This document shows, one piece after another, positions 11,791 to 24,356 of a stretch of DNA of 64,000 nt. The notes beneath the pieces were generated by a model that ran no database searches, had not been told where the DNA came from, and worked only from the letters and a program-made list of their open reading frames with translations. Position numbers and translations under genes: made by a program. The DNA is from Cycas panzhihuaensis. Lineage: Eukaryota; Cycadophyta. Position 1 is the stretch's first letter; each line of letters starts with the position of its first letter. The DNA lies in assembly GCA_023213395.1 (NCBI GenBank), contig CM041465.1, positions 310,001-374,000 on the forward strand, written 5' to 3'.

Positions 11791-12867
11791 TCAGCGACAC
11801 CCTCGGCACTGGGGTGGCCCGAGTCAACGCCCTGCTCTGCCTTGCCCTCAAGACAAAGAGAGAAGCTTCAGCCCTGCCTCCCAAAACTGAAAGTTAACAC
11901 TCCTGCTCCAGCCTTACCTCCTAGAACTGGAAGTTGACACTCCTAATCCCTGTCTCATGCACTGCCTCCCATCGGCGCTTCTGTACATACTGGTGACATC
12001 CTTTGCATATAAGAACAACATGTTGCCTCCTGTCGGCACTCTACATGGTGTGCTGCCTCCCTCAGCGCTCTTACACATAAAAGGTCGTGGCCCATCCATC
12101 AACTCCTTCACTCCTGTTGTGTCACCTAGGAACATCCAGCCCTCCTCCTGAGAACTAGTCCAGCCCTCCTCCTAAGAACTGGCGATAAAGTTTCTGCATC
12201 CCTGACGCTTCCACCCTGTCTCGAACACTAGAAGTCTGTCTCTAGTTCTCCTTTCGAGATAAGTCCTCCTTGACTCCATCTCCTCCTGGCCCATGCTAGT
12301 TAACACACCTCATTCCTAGATCTTGCAGCCTTGATGTTCAGACTAGTCCCCTATCCAACACCGTACTCAGCTCTGGTCCCAGCCCTATTTCCCCCATGCA
12401 AACAGACTAGGCTCCACTAGATAGCTACAAGTTGTGGTGACTGACGCCTTGCATCAGCCACCATGTTCCTCCTGTGAGGGTTAGGCCCGTCGCCCAACCC
12501 CTTTTGGATGGCCTTTAACTTTGTTAAACTTGCCCTAATCAACCTTCCTCCCTTGGTGACCAAAAGAATCAGCATCTGGTAGCAACTGGTTCTTGTCCAT
12601 ACTAGTCTTCTTCCTCAGTGAAAATTCTGATGGCAGCCTAGTAGATCCCCATCGTGTAGCCTTTTGCAACCTCATAGCATAAATAACCTGCACGTTTGCT
12701 AACTGTCATGTCTCAACCTCTTCCATCATGTGTACCTACTTCCCATCCTCCATCATGAGATAATCCAAGTGTGGCACAATGGATACCTTTGCCAACCACA
12801 AGAACTCCTGGCCTAGTACCATTTCATAATCATCCATGTTGGTTGCTACAAAGTCCACTTGGCCCTT
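11791..12867 (-). other. Degenerate interior downstream of the gag-protease frame
   Basis: About 1.1 kb on the element's 3' side. Minus-strand reading just below 12868 continues the protease for about 50 codons, including a VLGQEFLWL-type C-terminal motif, before further stops. The rest shows repeated phrases such as CCTGCTCC...CTGGAAGTT but no recognisable RT, RNase H or integrase motif. Pol was probably lost by deletion and the remainder has decayed. Confidence 0.55.
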
Positions 12868-14043
12868 CTAATTTTCAATCTGTAGTGATGCGCCCTGCAC
12901 TATCCCTGCAACCTTCTTCACTAGTGAATTAACAGCCTTGACGCTGCTATCCTCTCCTGTGACATTGAGACCTAAGTGATGTGCGCACTCTAGTGTCACA
13001 TAGTTGTGGCTCACCCTTGAGTCCACAAGAGCCTTCGTCACCTTCCCGTTTATGTGCACCCGCACGAAATTCAGCTTATGTGGGGTCTCTATCTTCACTG
13101 ACTTTGACTTAGCCTCCTTCATTGTGGCTAAGATTTTCAACGCACCAATTCTAGGAGTCGATTCTCCTGAACTCGACCCCTCTCCAGACCCTTGTCTCTT
13201 AAGGGCATTCAAACGTGCCTTCTCCGGGCAATCTCTCGTGTGATGACCCTTCTTTGAACATAAGTAACACCCTTCCCACTGAGAGTGTTGTTTGCTTGAC
13301 CTAGCCTCACCTGTTGGGCAGCTCTTCGTTGAGCTCCTTCGATTCCCTGAACCTTCACTGCTTGAAGTCCTTTCACTTCTAGAGGGCTTCTTCCCTGAAC
13401 GCTCACCCTTGAACCCTGTCTTCAGCTTGAATGGTCTCTGGCCTATCTTCATCTTCTCCCAAGACTTAGACGGGCTTGGTTTTCTAGACCTCTCCTCTCT
13501 GAAATCCATTAGCCTATCTATTGTAGCTATAGCAGTGGTGACATTGTCCACATTCTGTCGCCTTAACTCACTTTGATCCCACAGCTGAAGCCCTATCATG
13601 AATCGAAACAACCTATCCGACTCTAACATGTCCTTGATTTCTAACATCAGAGACGTGAAGGCCTTAATATAATCACTTAGCTTCCCTGACTGTTTTAATT
13701 CTAATAACTTCATCCTTGCTATCCATGCAGAGTTCCCAGGATAAAACTGATCCCTTAGTGTGGTCTTCGGTCCCTCCCAGTCGTTAACCTCTACAATGGG
13801 TCTTCCAGCCACTTTATCCTCTGCTCTGGCCCTCCACCAAAGCTTGGCACTTCCTGTGAAGTATTTGGCTGTTGTTCTCACTTGAGCCTCATCCGAGAGG
13901 CCTGGCATGCTGACTAGGTACTCCTTAACGTCCCAGCAGAAATTCTCAAGGACCTTGTCATCCCTCGCTCCATCATAGGTTTCCGGCTCCTTGAGATTGG
14001 GTTGAATCTGTTGGGTGTGGCTCAACCCCCGTCCATGAACCAC
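12868..14043 (-). pseudogene. Gag with CCHC zinc knuckle and partial retropepsin
   Basis: A 391-codon open frame. Residues about 25-185 are a retrotransposon Gag core (landmarks FTGSAKLWWRAR, LRDQFYPGN, YIKAFTSLMLEI). A basic serine-rich linker follows, then one CCHC knuckle of form CX2CX4HX4C (CYLCSKKGHHTRDC) near residue 260, which binds RNA. From about residue 325 an aspartic protease begins (FVRVHINGKVTKALVDS). The catalytic D-S-G reads D-S-R, which a single G-to-A change explains, so the protease should be dead. The frame stops at TAG before the protease ends. Upstream, an ATG at 14306 starts another frame of Gag-leader type, so the true N-terminus is probably broken by a frameshift or stop in 14044-14306. 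Confidence 0.85.
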
Positions 14044-14335
14044 TTCAAGGGGGCTATGTCCTCTGCCATCCTGATTTGGATCCTTATGCTTTCACCCAAC
14101 TCTGTCTGAAGGTCCTTCACCTTCATTTCTAGTGCCTGCACTTGTCCCTCTAAGTACTCCACCTTTTGCCGAGTCCTTCATTTAGACTTGCTTCGGTCAT
14201 GTGTTTTGCTTATTCTACCTTCCTCATGGTAGATTTCTGCATCGCCATCATAAGGGCTTCCCTCATCCTCACTACTTAGGCGTGGATCACCTTGTTTGTC
14301 CCCCATGGCTCAGACAAAATAGGACACTAACTTGG

Positions 14336-14347
14336 GCTCTGATACCA
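14336..14347 (-). other. Primer binding site (initiator tRNA-Met type)
   Basis: Minus strand TGGTATCAGAGC, two bases inside the 5' LTR. Confidence 0.92.
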
Positions 14348-14349
14348 AC

Positions 14350-15142
14350 TGTCACAGGGCTAGGATACCCGTGCAGCACTGGCGACTGTTACTAGGCTTG
14401 CCCGAGGGGTCCAAACCATTCGGTAGTCCCAGACTACACCTTCACCTGCACCAAGTTAGATCTTCTCACCAAGTTATGTAGCAGAATTAAACTCACAACA
14501 CCAACCGTTCAATAAGGCACATATATAACATTCAACCACTTAGCATCCAACCAACATGAGACAATAGCATGCAACCATCATTTGGGAGAGAACGTGCTTC
14601 TATTATTGCAACTGGGCAAATGCCCCCATGATTACAATATAGATAAAGGCCCCCTGGCCAACCACCCACACACCGAGTTGGGCTCCATCGAAAATGCTCG
14701 GTTGTTACAAGAATGGCCCCTCTCCCGAGTCCACGACAACTCTTCAACCAAAATCCCACACTGGCAGCTTGACACCCTGTCCGCTCCTCGAGCCCTCGTC
14801 CATGCCAAGTTGGTCTTCACGATGCCTCTAAACATTCTAAGAATCCCAATTGACTCTTAGATGACCATCATTTCATTCACCCTCATTCACTGTCACTTTG
14901 GTTGGGGGCACCCCAAGCCCACCAACAAAGACCGTGTGCCGATCCACCGTCATTGGCACCAAGTCTAAATACTTTGGGACTATGTCCCAATCACATCTTT
15001 GGGACTCTATCCCGATCACCAATCAGCTCGCAAATCCGTTCGCAAGCTCACTCGTAGGCAACAATCACACGAAAGCAGCAATCTCTTGTAGAACACTTCA
15101 CGGTCTATTGTGAAGTGGAGTGGGAATCTTCATCCCAGCACA
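14350..15142 (-). repeat. 5' LTR of the 4.1 kb element
   Basis: 793 bp, starting TGTCACAGGGC and ending CATCCCAGCACA on the plus strand. Compared with the left LTR it carries a short partial duplication (TTTGGGACT...TCCCGATCAC type, around 14970-15015). Confidence 0.93.
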
Positions 15143-18100
15143 TGTGCTGGGGGTGAAAGAGCACTGCCAGAACCTAGGTTGGGAGGGGGAACGATACAGG
15201 ACATGTCTTTGGGCATGAGATGGTAAACAGCCCGTCCGGTGGGCACTTAGGAAGAGGGGGATACGCTCAAAGCATTTGCCCCACCCCAAGAGGGACACCA
15301 CTGAAAGAGAGGCCGCCACACACCCCCAACAGAAAGAAAGAAAATAGACAACCAAACATCGAAAGGAAAGAATTGACCAGCAACAATGGGAAAAATAAAT
15401 AGCCCAAACAAGAGCAAAACGCATGAGGGGGAGACAAAAATAGAAGCGGTGAAGACAAACAAGACGATTGGGGCTTCCATCCAAAAGGGTTCCACGGAAC
15501 AAGACAAACGGGCATCGGGGGGGAAGGCATCCCAAATATATGTTAGGGGTGAAAGAGCAGCGCCAGAACTTGGGTTGGGAGGGGGAATGATAGGGGACAT
15601 GTCTTTGGGCACGAGGTGGTAAACAGCCAGTCCGGTGCGCACTTAGAAAGAGGGGGATGTGCGTAAAGCATCTGCCCCACCCCAAGAGGGACACCACCGA
15701 AAGGGAGGCCACCACACACCCCCAACAGAAAGAAAGAAAACAGACAACGAAACATCGAAAGGGGAGAATTGACCAACAACAATGGGAGAAACAAACAGCC
15801 TAAACAAGAGGGAAACGCACGAGGGGGAGACAAAAGTGGAAGGGGTGAAGACAAACAAGACAATTGGGACTTCCATCAAAAAGGGTGCCATGGAACAAGA
15901 TAAACGAGCATCGGGGGGGGGGTCGGGGGGGGGAGGGAAGGCGTCCCAAATATGTGCTGGGGGTGAAAGAGTAGTGCTAGAACCTGGGTTGGGAGGGGAA
16001 ATGATACAGGACGTGTCTTTGGGCACGAGGTGGTAAACGGCCCGTCTGGTGCGCACTTAGGAAGAAGGGGATGCGCGCAAAGCATCTGCCCTACCCCAAG
16101 AGGGACACCACCGAAAGGGAGGCCGCCACACACCCCCAACGGAAAGAAAGAAAACAGACAACGAAACATCGAAAGGGGAGAATTGACCAGCAACAGTGGG
16201 AAAAACAAACAGCCTAAATAAGAGGGAAACACACGAGGGGGAGAAAAAAATGGAAGGGGTGAAGATAAACAAGACAATTGGGACTTCCATCAAAAAAGGT
16301 GTCATAGAACAAGACAAATGGGCATCGGGGGAGATGGCATCCCAAATATGTGCTGGGGGTGAAAGAGCAGCGCCAGAACCTGGGTTGGGAGGGGGAATGA
16401 TACGGGACGTGTCTTTGGGCCATGGGTGGTAAACGGCCCGTCTGGTGCGCACTTAGGAAGAGGGGGATGCACGCAAAGCATATGCCCCACCCCAAGAGGG
16501 ACACCACCGAAAGGGAGGCTTCCACACACCCCCAACCAAAAGAAAGAAAACAGATAACGAAACGTCGAAAGGGGATAATTGACTGGCAACAATGGGAAAA
16601 ACCAACATCCCAAACAAGAGGGAAATACACGAGGGGGAGACAAAAATGGAAGGGTTGAAGACAGATAAGATGATTGGGACTTCTATCGAAAAGGGTGCCA
16701 GGGAACAAGACAAATGGGCAACGGGGGGGAAGGCATCCCAAATATGTGTTGGGGGTGAAAGAGCAATGCCAGAACCTAGGTTGGGAGGGGTAATGATACG
16801 GGATGTGTCTTTGGGCTAGAGGTGGTAAATGGCCCATCCCATGTCGACTTAGGAAGAGGGGGATACGCACAAAGCTTCTGCCCCACCCCAAGAGGGACAC
16901 ACTACCGAAAGGGAGGCCGCCACACAACCTCAACCAAAAGAAAGAAACCAACAACGAAACATCAAAGGGAAGAATTGACGGGCAACAATGGGAAAACCCA
17001 ACACAGCCCAAACAAGAGGGAAATGAGTGAGGGGAAGACAAAAATGGAAGGGGTGAAGACAAACAAGACAATTGGGGCTTCCATCCAAAAAGGTACCAGG
17101 GAACAAGATAAATGGGCATCGGGGGGACAGGCGTCCCAAATATGTGTTGGGGGTGAAAGTGCAGTGCCTGAACCTGGGTTGGGAGGGGGAAAGATATGGG
17201 ACATGTCTTTGTGCCAAAGGTGGTAAACGACCCATCTCGTGCCCACTTGAGAAACACGAGATGCTAATGAAGCATCTGCCCCACCCTAAGAGGGACACCA
17301 CCGAAAGGGAGGTTGCCACACATCCCCAACCGAAAGAAAGAAAATAGATAATAAAACGTCTAAAGGGGAGAATTGACCAGCAACAATGGGAAAAACCAAC
17401 AGCCTAAATAAGAGGGGGGAGACAAAAATGGAAGGAGTGAAGACAAACAAGATGATTGGGACTTCCATCGAAAAGGGTGCCAGGGAACAAGACAAACGAG
17501 CATCGGGGGGAAAGGCATCCCAAACATGTGGTGGGGGTGAAAGAGCAGCACCAGAACCTGGGTTGGGACGGGTAATGATATGGGACGTGTCTTTTTGCCA
17601 AAGGTGGTAAACGGCCCATCTCGTGCGCACTTAGGAAGAGAGAGGGATGCTAACAAAGCATCTACCCCACCCTAAGAGGGACACCACCGAAAGGGAGGCC
17701 GCCACACACCCCCAACTGAAAGAAAGAAAACAGACAACGAAACGTCGAAGGGGAGAATTGACCGGCAACAATGGGAAAAACCAACAGCCTAAATAAGAGG
17801 GAAACGCACGAGGGGGAGACAAAAATGGAACGGGTGAAGACAAACAAGATGATTGGGACTTCCATCGAAAAGGGTGCCAAGGAACAAGACAAATGGGCAT
17901 CGGGGGGAAAGGCGTCCCAAACATGTGCTGGGGGTGAAAGAGCAACGCCAGAACCTGGGTTGGGAGGGGTAATGATATGGGATGTGTCTTTTTGCCAAAG
18001 GTGGTAAATGGCCCATCCCATGCCTACTTAGGAAGAGAGAGGGATGCTAACAAAGCATCTGCCGCACCCCAAGAGGGACACCACCAAAAGGGAGGCCGCC

Positions 18101-18850
18101 ACACACCCCCAACTGAAAGAAAGAAAATAGACAATGAAACATCTAAAGGGGAGAATTGACCGGCAACAATGGGAAAAACCCACAGCCCAAACAAGAGGGA
18201 AGCGCATGAGGGGGAGACAAAAATGCAAGGGTTGAAGGCAAACTAGACGATTGGGCAAAAAGGGTGCCAGGGAATAAGACAAACAGGCATCGGGGGGAAA
18301 GGCATCCCAAATATGTGCTGCAGGTGAAAGATCAGTGCCAGAACCTGGGTTGGGAGGGGTAATGATACGGGATGTGTCTTTTTGCCAAAGGTGGTAAACA
18401 GCTCGTCCCGTGCACACTTAGGAAAAGAGGGGGATGCTAACAAAGCATCTGCCCCACCTCAAGAGGGACACCATAGAAAGGGAGGCTGCCATACACCCCC
18501 AACTCAAAGAAAGAAAATAGACAACAAAACGTCAAAGGGGAGAATTGGCCAGCAACAATGGGAAAAACCAACAGCTCAAACAAGAGGGAAACACACGAGG
18601 GGGAGACAAAAATGGAAGGGGTGAAGACAAACAAGACGATTGGGACTTCCATTGAAAAGGGTGCCAGGGAACAAGACAAACAGGCATCAGGGGGAAAGGC
18701 ATCCCAAATATGTGCTAGGGGTGAAAGAGCAGTGCCAGAACCTAGGTTGGGAGGGGTAATGATATGGGACGTGTCTTTTTGCCAAAGGTGGTAAACGACC
18801 TGTCCTGTGCCCACTTAGGAAGAGCAGGATGTGCTCAAAGCGTTTCGCCC
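15143..18850 (-). repeat. IGS block C, ~398 bp repeats, part 2 (set 1)
   Basis: The array continues with anchors near 15177, 15575, 15985, 16383, 16779, 17176, 17563, 17955, 18348 and 18742. With part 1 this gives about 14 copies in set 1. Units after about 17180 carry the variant GTCTTTTTGCCAAAGG in place of GTCTTTGGGCNNGAGG, marking a sub-family near the E end. A run of G residues lies near 15914-15938. Confidence 0.95.
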
Positions 18851-18859
18851 CCTGAGGGA

Positions 18860-19205
18860 CACAACCGTCTCACGTATTTTGACTGTTTTCAGCCATTTCA
18901 AAGCTATTTTAGCCGTTCGTGTACTGATTTTGACCGTTCTTGGTCATTTTAGAGCCATTTTAGCCATCTCTGAACCGATTTTGATCGTTATGGTCATTTT
19001 ATAGCCATTTTAACTGATTTTCATTGTTTATGGCAATTTTACAGCCGTTTCAGCCATTTCCAAACTGATTTTGATCGTTCATGGTCATTTTATAGATGCC
19101 CTAACCATTTCTGAGCCGATTTTGATCGTTTATGGTCATTTATGAGCCATTTTTACTGTTTCTGAAACTGTTTTGACCGTTTCTAGCCATACTGATCATT
19201 TTATT
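18860..19205 (-). repeat. IGS block E, T-rich short tandem repeat (set 1)
   Basis: About 345 bp built from degenerate copies of a 60-70 bp phrase, with words GATTTTGATCGTT, ATGGTCATTTTA and AGCCATTTTA. Base composition changes sharply from the purine-rich C block. It recurs at 61416-61765 but is absent from set 2. Confidence 0.9.
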
Positions 19206-20289
19206 CGGCAACACCTATGCGCCAAAAGTAACCAGTTGCCTCGAAACCAAACATGCAATCGAGGCAAAGGGACTAATGGCCTGCGCTGCTCCTTGGCGTG
19301 ATTAGCAGCCTCTAGGAACGGGTGACTCAGAAGACGGGGACTGGCAAACCAAAATGTCCAAATACATGCCAGAGGCAGAGAAAAACATCTCATATATGTG
19401 CTGGGGTGAAAGACTTCCCCGACCACCTGGGTCGAGAAGCTCATTGGTATGGTACGTGTCTTTTGGTTAAAGGCTGCAAATGACCTATCTAGTGCCCAGT
19501 TAGGGAAAACGGGCTGAGACCAAAATGATCGCTTCTGTTGGAAACAGCCATGTAGTGGGTGCAACAAGCCTAACGAAGCTAGGCTCTTCCTCGGTACACG
19601 GGACTGACTCAAGAAACGAGTGAGTCAAAAAATGGAGACCCGTAACCCAAAACTTATACACGTGTGCCATGGGTGAAGGCACGTAACACCAGCCTGAGTT
19701 AAGATTGTTGTTGATAAGGGGACGTGAGCTTTCGCTCAACACGAAAAAAGGCCTGATTAGTGCAAACCCGGGGAAAATGCACAGCGAGAGGAACTATTCC
19801 TCGCTTGTGATTTGACCTACTCAACCCACCTCCACAAGCAAAATAGTAGGCTCGCTTCAGAGAAAGCATCACCAGGGAAAACAAAGGTCGAGGCTGGGTC
19901 TAGGAACGAGCTGCTCAGAAGAATGAGAACGGCAACCAAATGCATCCCTACGGATGTGCACGGGGAAGACGCCCAGCCCAACAACCTGGGCTGCGAGGGT
20001 TGCCGATACGGGACATGTCTATTCACTGGATGGGGTCCATAAGCAGGCGTCTTATGAAACAGGGACGGCAACCAAAGGCATCTCATGGAACGGGGACGGT
20101 AACTAAAGGCATCTCTACATGTGCCCAAGGAAGAGGCCTGCACCGCCGACTTAGGTTGGGAGGTTTCCCGATGCGGGACGTATCTTTTGTCCAGACCAAT
20201 GCCATAAACAAGATGCTCAAGAAACGACCACCTGCAACCGAAGGCATCCACACATGTGGCCGGGGAGGTGGCTGATCCCAAAATAGAGC
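19206..20289 (-). other. IGS block F, spacer with scattered shared core motif (set 1)
   Basis: Low-copy spacer collinear with 61766-62840. It contains several loose copies of the phrase (A/C)CTGGG...GATACGGGACGTGTCTTTT seen in B' and C (near 19450, 20003 and 20169). No conserved open frame is seen. Confidence 0.75.
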
Positions 20290-22540
20290 TTAATTGGTGA
20301 AGAAGTCAATTATCAACCTTTCTCCTTGAGATCCTGGGAGATAGTGTAGAAATCCCAATAACATCAAAACAAGAATGAGCCCACAAAAGGAAATTCTACA
20401 CCGAATCATTTATAATTGCCATTACTCCAAAAGTAAGTATGAAGAGTAATACTTTTATTAAACTATAAAAATCTCTATTTAATGGTGGAGAAAACAACTA
20501 GTGAAAGAATGGTCAAATTACAAGGAATAGATGATGCAATTATACCATAAGCGGGACTCCAACCCTCCAAAATGTTTCTCCAAGGATGATTCCCAAGTCA
20601 AGTGCCTTTCACCTTCAAGAACCAAGTCTCCAAATATGTAAATGAGCTCAAGAGGGCTCAACTACTAGAAAGAAACCCAAATTGCATGTTTAACAAGTGG
20701 CAATCATACAAGTATAACCACTAACAACCGGAATACATGTTGTCCAAGTGGCCTTCATGCAATTCTTAAAAATTACGGCTTGTACCTAGGCTTAACGAAC
20801 TCCAATTCATCTCAAATTTGGTGCATGTACAAGAACAATGTCCCCTTCCCTTCCTGAAACTTTTAGCTCATTTGGATGCCATTTGACTGCATTTTCATTG
20901 ATTTAATTATAGTATGTATTTGTTATTTTTCTGCTGGCTTTGGGATCAATTTTCTGTAAACACAAGGCTTGAAATCTAACCAAATGATATTTTCTAAACC
21001 CCACCTTTTGTGCACATGTAGTGGGATGTGTCTGATTCCTTTCCAAAAAATTTCATATAAGTCTGATACCATTTGGCCTTATCTCTTTCAGTTATTCCAA
21101 TGCCTAGCATTTTCTGCGTGTTGTAGACATATGATAGATCCTCCTAGCGTTTTCTGCCTCCCGTAAACATAATGGTAGATCCTCCTGGATCAGTGACTCA
21201 CCCCACTGACCTAGGTTGGGAGGGTTCCCGGTACAAGACCAGTCCTTTCTCTAGCCTGACTCCCAACATATACTGTAGCGCATGGGACTGCCGCAATTGT
21301 AACCGATTGTATAGTACTTTGACAATTGGAGTACCTTGAAGATTACAAAGAATCTCATGTACCAAGCTCACACTGAACACGTTAAGGTGCACCATCACTT
21401 CATTCGATCCTTGACTCAGAAAGGCATCATAAAGATCATGTGTAGGTGCCAATGGAAGAACAATTGGTTGACATCTCTCACCGAACCACTGGCAGGTGAA
21501 AGATTTCAGGCTTTCCGGGACAGTTTAGGTATCTGAAGAAATGAAGTTAACATCAAGGGGAAGTGTCGATATTATTGTTTGTTCATGGCTCGTAACGTGG
21601 TTATGGGCCTCCCCTTCTTGTAACATGGTTATAACCATGGCTCATGAGTTCCGTAAAAATATTACATCTTAGGATTTTATTTAGCTGACATGTGAGCGAT
21701 GGCCCTCAGGGATTCTTTTAAGAGCTTGTATCTATCCGCATACAGTGCATAATTGAAGTTCATGAGAGATGGCATTGCGTCGAGCTTGTGTCATCCATTT
21801 GAACGTAGTTTTCATGCGTAAACTTGGTGGCTAATCCCATAAAAGTTGGATCTCCATTCTGTGTTGCGCGTTAGTTTTTGATAGCCTTCAGGAATGACTG
21901 TTGAGGGAAACAAGTAGTTGAGGGAACGGCTCCGCTGGCGCAGAGGGCCGGCTAACAGAAATGAGACACCGAGGGAACCATGGTCAGGAGAAATGGACAG
22001 ATGAGGGAAATAGGCAGTCGTGGGGGTGTCTTCATTAAGGGACGTGCCTTTTGTTGGAACATGACAGAGGTAGCTTACAGAAACTAGGAGTTGAAGGAAA
22101 ATAGGACGCAACCAATGAAGAAGAGCCACGTGTGTCCTAGACAAAAGACCACCTGGCCTGCTCAATTCAGTGGAGGTGCCAGTATGGAAGATTTCACCTG
22201 TATGAGCATGATAAGTGCAGCTATCATGCATGAGTCATCTATACAGAACATTTCACCTGTCTGAGCATGACAAGCGCAGCCGAAACACACGAGTGGTACC
22301 ATAAAAAATCTAGCTCGTGCACTTGCATTTATGCGGTTCTCACAACATGGGCTGCTAGATTTTCTCTAAACGTGACAAACGCATGCGATGGACGCAACAG
22401 CCACAAATGCCTATGCATTCCCCTCGAGTATCCACCCAACCTCTTCTCAGGCGAGGGGTGTTCATCGGTACAAGACAAGCAGAAACCCCACTTCATTTAT
22501 GTACTTAGACGATAAAAAGGGCGTTTCTAGACTCGTGTGA
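20290..22540 (-). other. IGS block G, AT-richer spacer downstream of 26S (set 1)
   Basis: A unique spacer region of about 2.2 kb, more AT-rich than A-C. Positions 20290-21450 match 62841-64000 with roughly 95% identity by eye. It includes a direct repeat of about 40 bp at 21108-21190 (CCTAGC(A/G)TTTTCTGC...GATAGATCCT twice). The open frames inside are not kept between the two copies, so no gene is called. Confidence 0.7.
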
Positions 22541-23755
22541 GAGAGCTTTGGAAGATTTGTAGAAACCCCACTTCATTTATGTACTTGGATTATAAAAAGA
22601 TCCACAGTAGAGAGCTGTAGAAAACTGCACTTCGTTCTAGAAGATTTGTGTAAACCCAATCAGCAATTTTGGACTTTGACGAGGAAAATCTCTATGGTAT
22701 AGAGTTAAAGAAATCTGCACTTCTTTCTGGAAGATTTGTAGAAAGCCCACGTCCTTTATGGACTTGGATGACAGAAAGATCTGCACTTCATTCCTAGAAA
22801 CCCCACCTCGTTTATGGACTTGGACGATGGAAAGCTCTGCACTTCATTCCTGGAAACCCCACATCGTTTTTGGACTTAGATGATGGAAACCTCTATACTT
22901 CATTCCCATAAACCCCATCTCGTTTGTGGACTTGGACAATGGAAAGCTCTACACTTCATTCCTGGAAACCCCACTTCATTTATGGACTTGGATGATGAAG
23001 AGCTCTATGGTAGAGAAGTTAAAGAAATCTACACTTCTTTCTGGAAGATTTGTAGAAACCCCTCTTCGTTTATGGCCTTGGACAAGGGAAAGCTCTGCAC
23101 TTCATTCCTGAAAACCCCACTTCATCTATGGACTTGGACGGTGGAAGGCTCTGCGCTTTATTCATAGAAATCGCACTTCATGTTTTTATGGACTTGGACG
23201 ATGGAACACTCTGGCCTTCATTTGCGGAAACCCCACTTCGTTATGGACTTGGTGGAAAGCTCTGCACTTCATTCGCGGAAACCCCACTTCATTGTGGACT
23301 TAGACGATATTGAGTTGCGGAACGCCTGACCTACAGACTTGGTGGAAAGCTTTGTACTTCATTCACAGAAACCCCACTTCATTGTGGACTTATACGATAT
23401 TGAGTTGTGGAATGCCCAACCTGTGAACTTGGTGGAAAGCTCTACACTTCATTCGCGGAAACCCCACTTCATTATGGACTTAGACGATATTGAGTTGCAG
23501 AATGCCTGACCTGCAGACTTGGTGGAAAGCACTGTACTTCATTGTGGACTTAGATGACATTGAGTTGCAGAAAGCCCAACCTGTGGACTTGGTGGAAAGC
23601 TCTGCACTTTATTCACGGAAACCCCACTTCATTGTGGACTTGGACGATATTGAATTGTAGAAACCCCACTCCATTCTGGGCACGAGAAAGAAGCTGCGGA
23701 AGATTTACAGAGACCCCACTTCTTCTTGGACTCGAGAGTGGAGAGCCGAGAGGTG
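22541..23755 (-). repeat. IGS block H, short tandem repeats at the 26S 3' end
   Basis: Imperfect repeats of two linked types. Around 22780-23160 a unit of about 58 bp recurs (GGACTTGGACGATGGAAAGC, CTGCACTTCATTCCTGGAAA, ACCCCACTTC). Around 23240-23650 it grows to about 92 bp by adding GACGATATTGAGTTGCGGAA. The array reaches to within about 50 bp of the 26S 3' end, where transcription termination and 3' processing would occur. A detached 100 bp piece of this array lies at 53209-53308. Confidence 0.9.
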
Positions 23756-24321
23756 GGGCTCAAATCGAGGTGATAAGGGGTTGAATCTCAGTGGATCATA
23801 GCAGCAAGACCACTCTTCCACTTATAATACCCCGTCGCATATTTAAGTCATCTGCAAAGGATTCTTCTCGACAATCATTTGTAATTAAATTTTGAAGCTG
23901 CTCCTACCGACGCATTCTGCCGGCTGGAGATTGCCAGTGGCACGGGCCCTTGGGAATGCCGTGGTGCCCCTTCTATAGGTCACAGAACAATCGAAGAGGG
24001 ATGGGTGCCACCTCTACCGTGGATTTTGACTTAGAGGCATTCTGTCATAATCTGACACACGGTAGCTTTGCGCCACTGGCTTTTCAACCAAGTGCGATGA
24101 CCAATTGTGTGAATCAACGGTTCCTCTCGTACTAAGTTGAATTACTATTGTGACGCGACTCATCAATAGGGTAAAACTGACCTGTCTCATGACGGTCTAA
24201 ACCTAGATCATGTTCCCTATTGGTGGGTGAATAATCCAACACTTGGTGAATTCTGCTTCACAATGATAGGAAGAGCTGACATCGAAGGATCAAAAAGCAG
24301 CGTTGCTAGGAACTCTTAGCT

Positions 24322-24356
<35 letters not shown>

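Larger units (their letters stand above)
11005..15142 (-). mobile_element. Gag-bearing, internally deleted Ty3-type LTR retrotransposon
   Basis: A 4138 bp element on the minus strand, inserted in a block C unit. It has 768 and 793 bp LTRs with TG...CA ends, an initiator tRNA-Met PBS, a polypurine tract and a 5 bp target duplication with one mismatch. The interior of about 2.6 kb encodes Gag with a zinc knuckle and most of an aspartic protease. Reverse transcriptase, RNase H and integrase are absent. Gag and PBS resemble Ty3/gypsy chromovirus-like elements, but without RT the lineage is inference. The LTRs differ more from each other than those of the small element, suggesting an older insertion. 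Confidence 0.95.

Noticed and set aside
15098-17656. Long P/F/L/S-rich frames in block C, up to 347 codons
   Set aside because: They are the complement of purine-rich tandem repeats; frames break and change between units, and no known family is matched.
21812-22515. Frames of 139 and 82 codons in block G
   Set aside because: No recognisable domain and no supporting features. The matching part of set 3 is beyond the window, so conservation cannot be tested.
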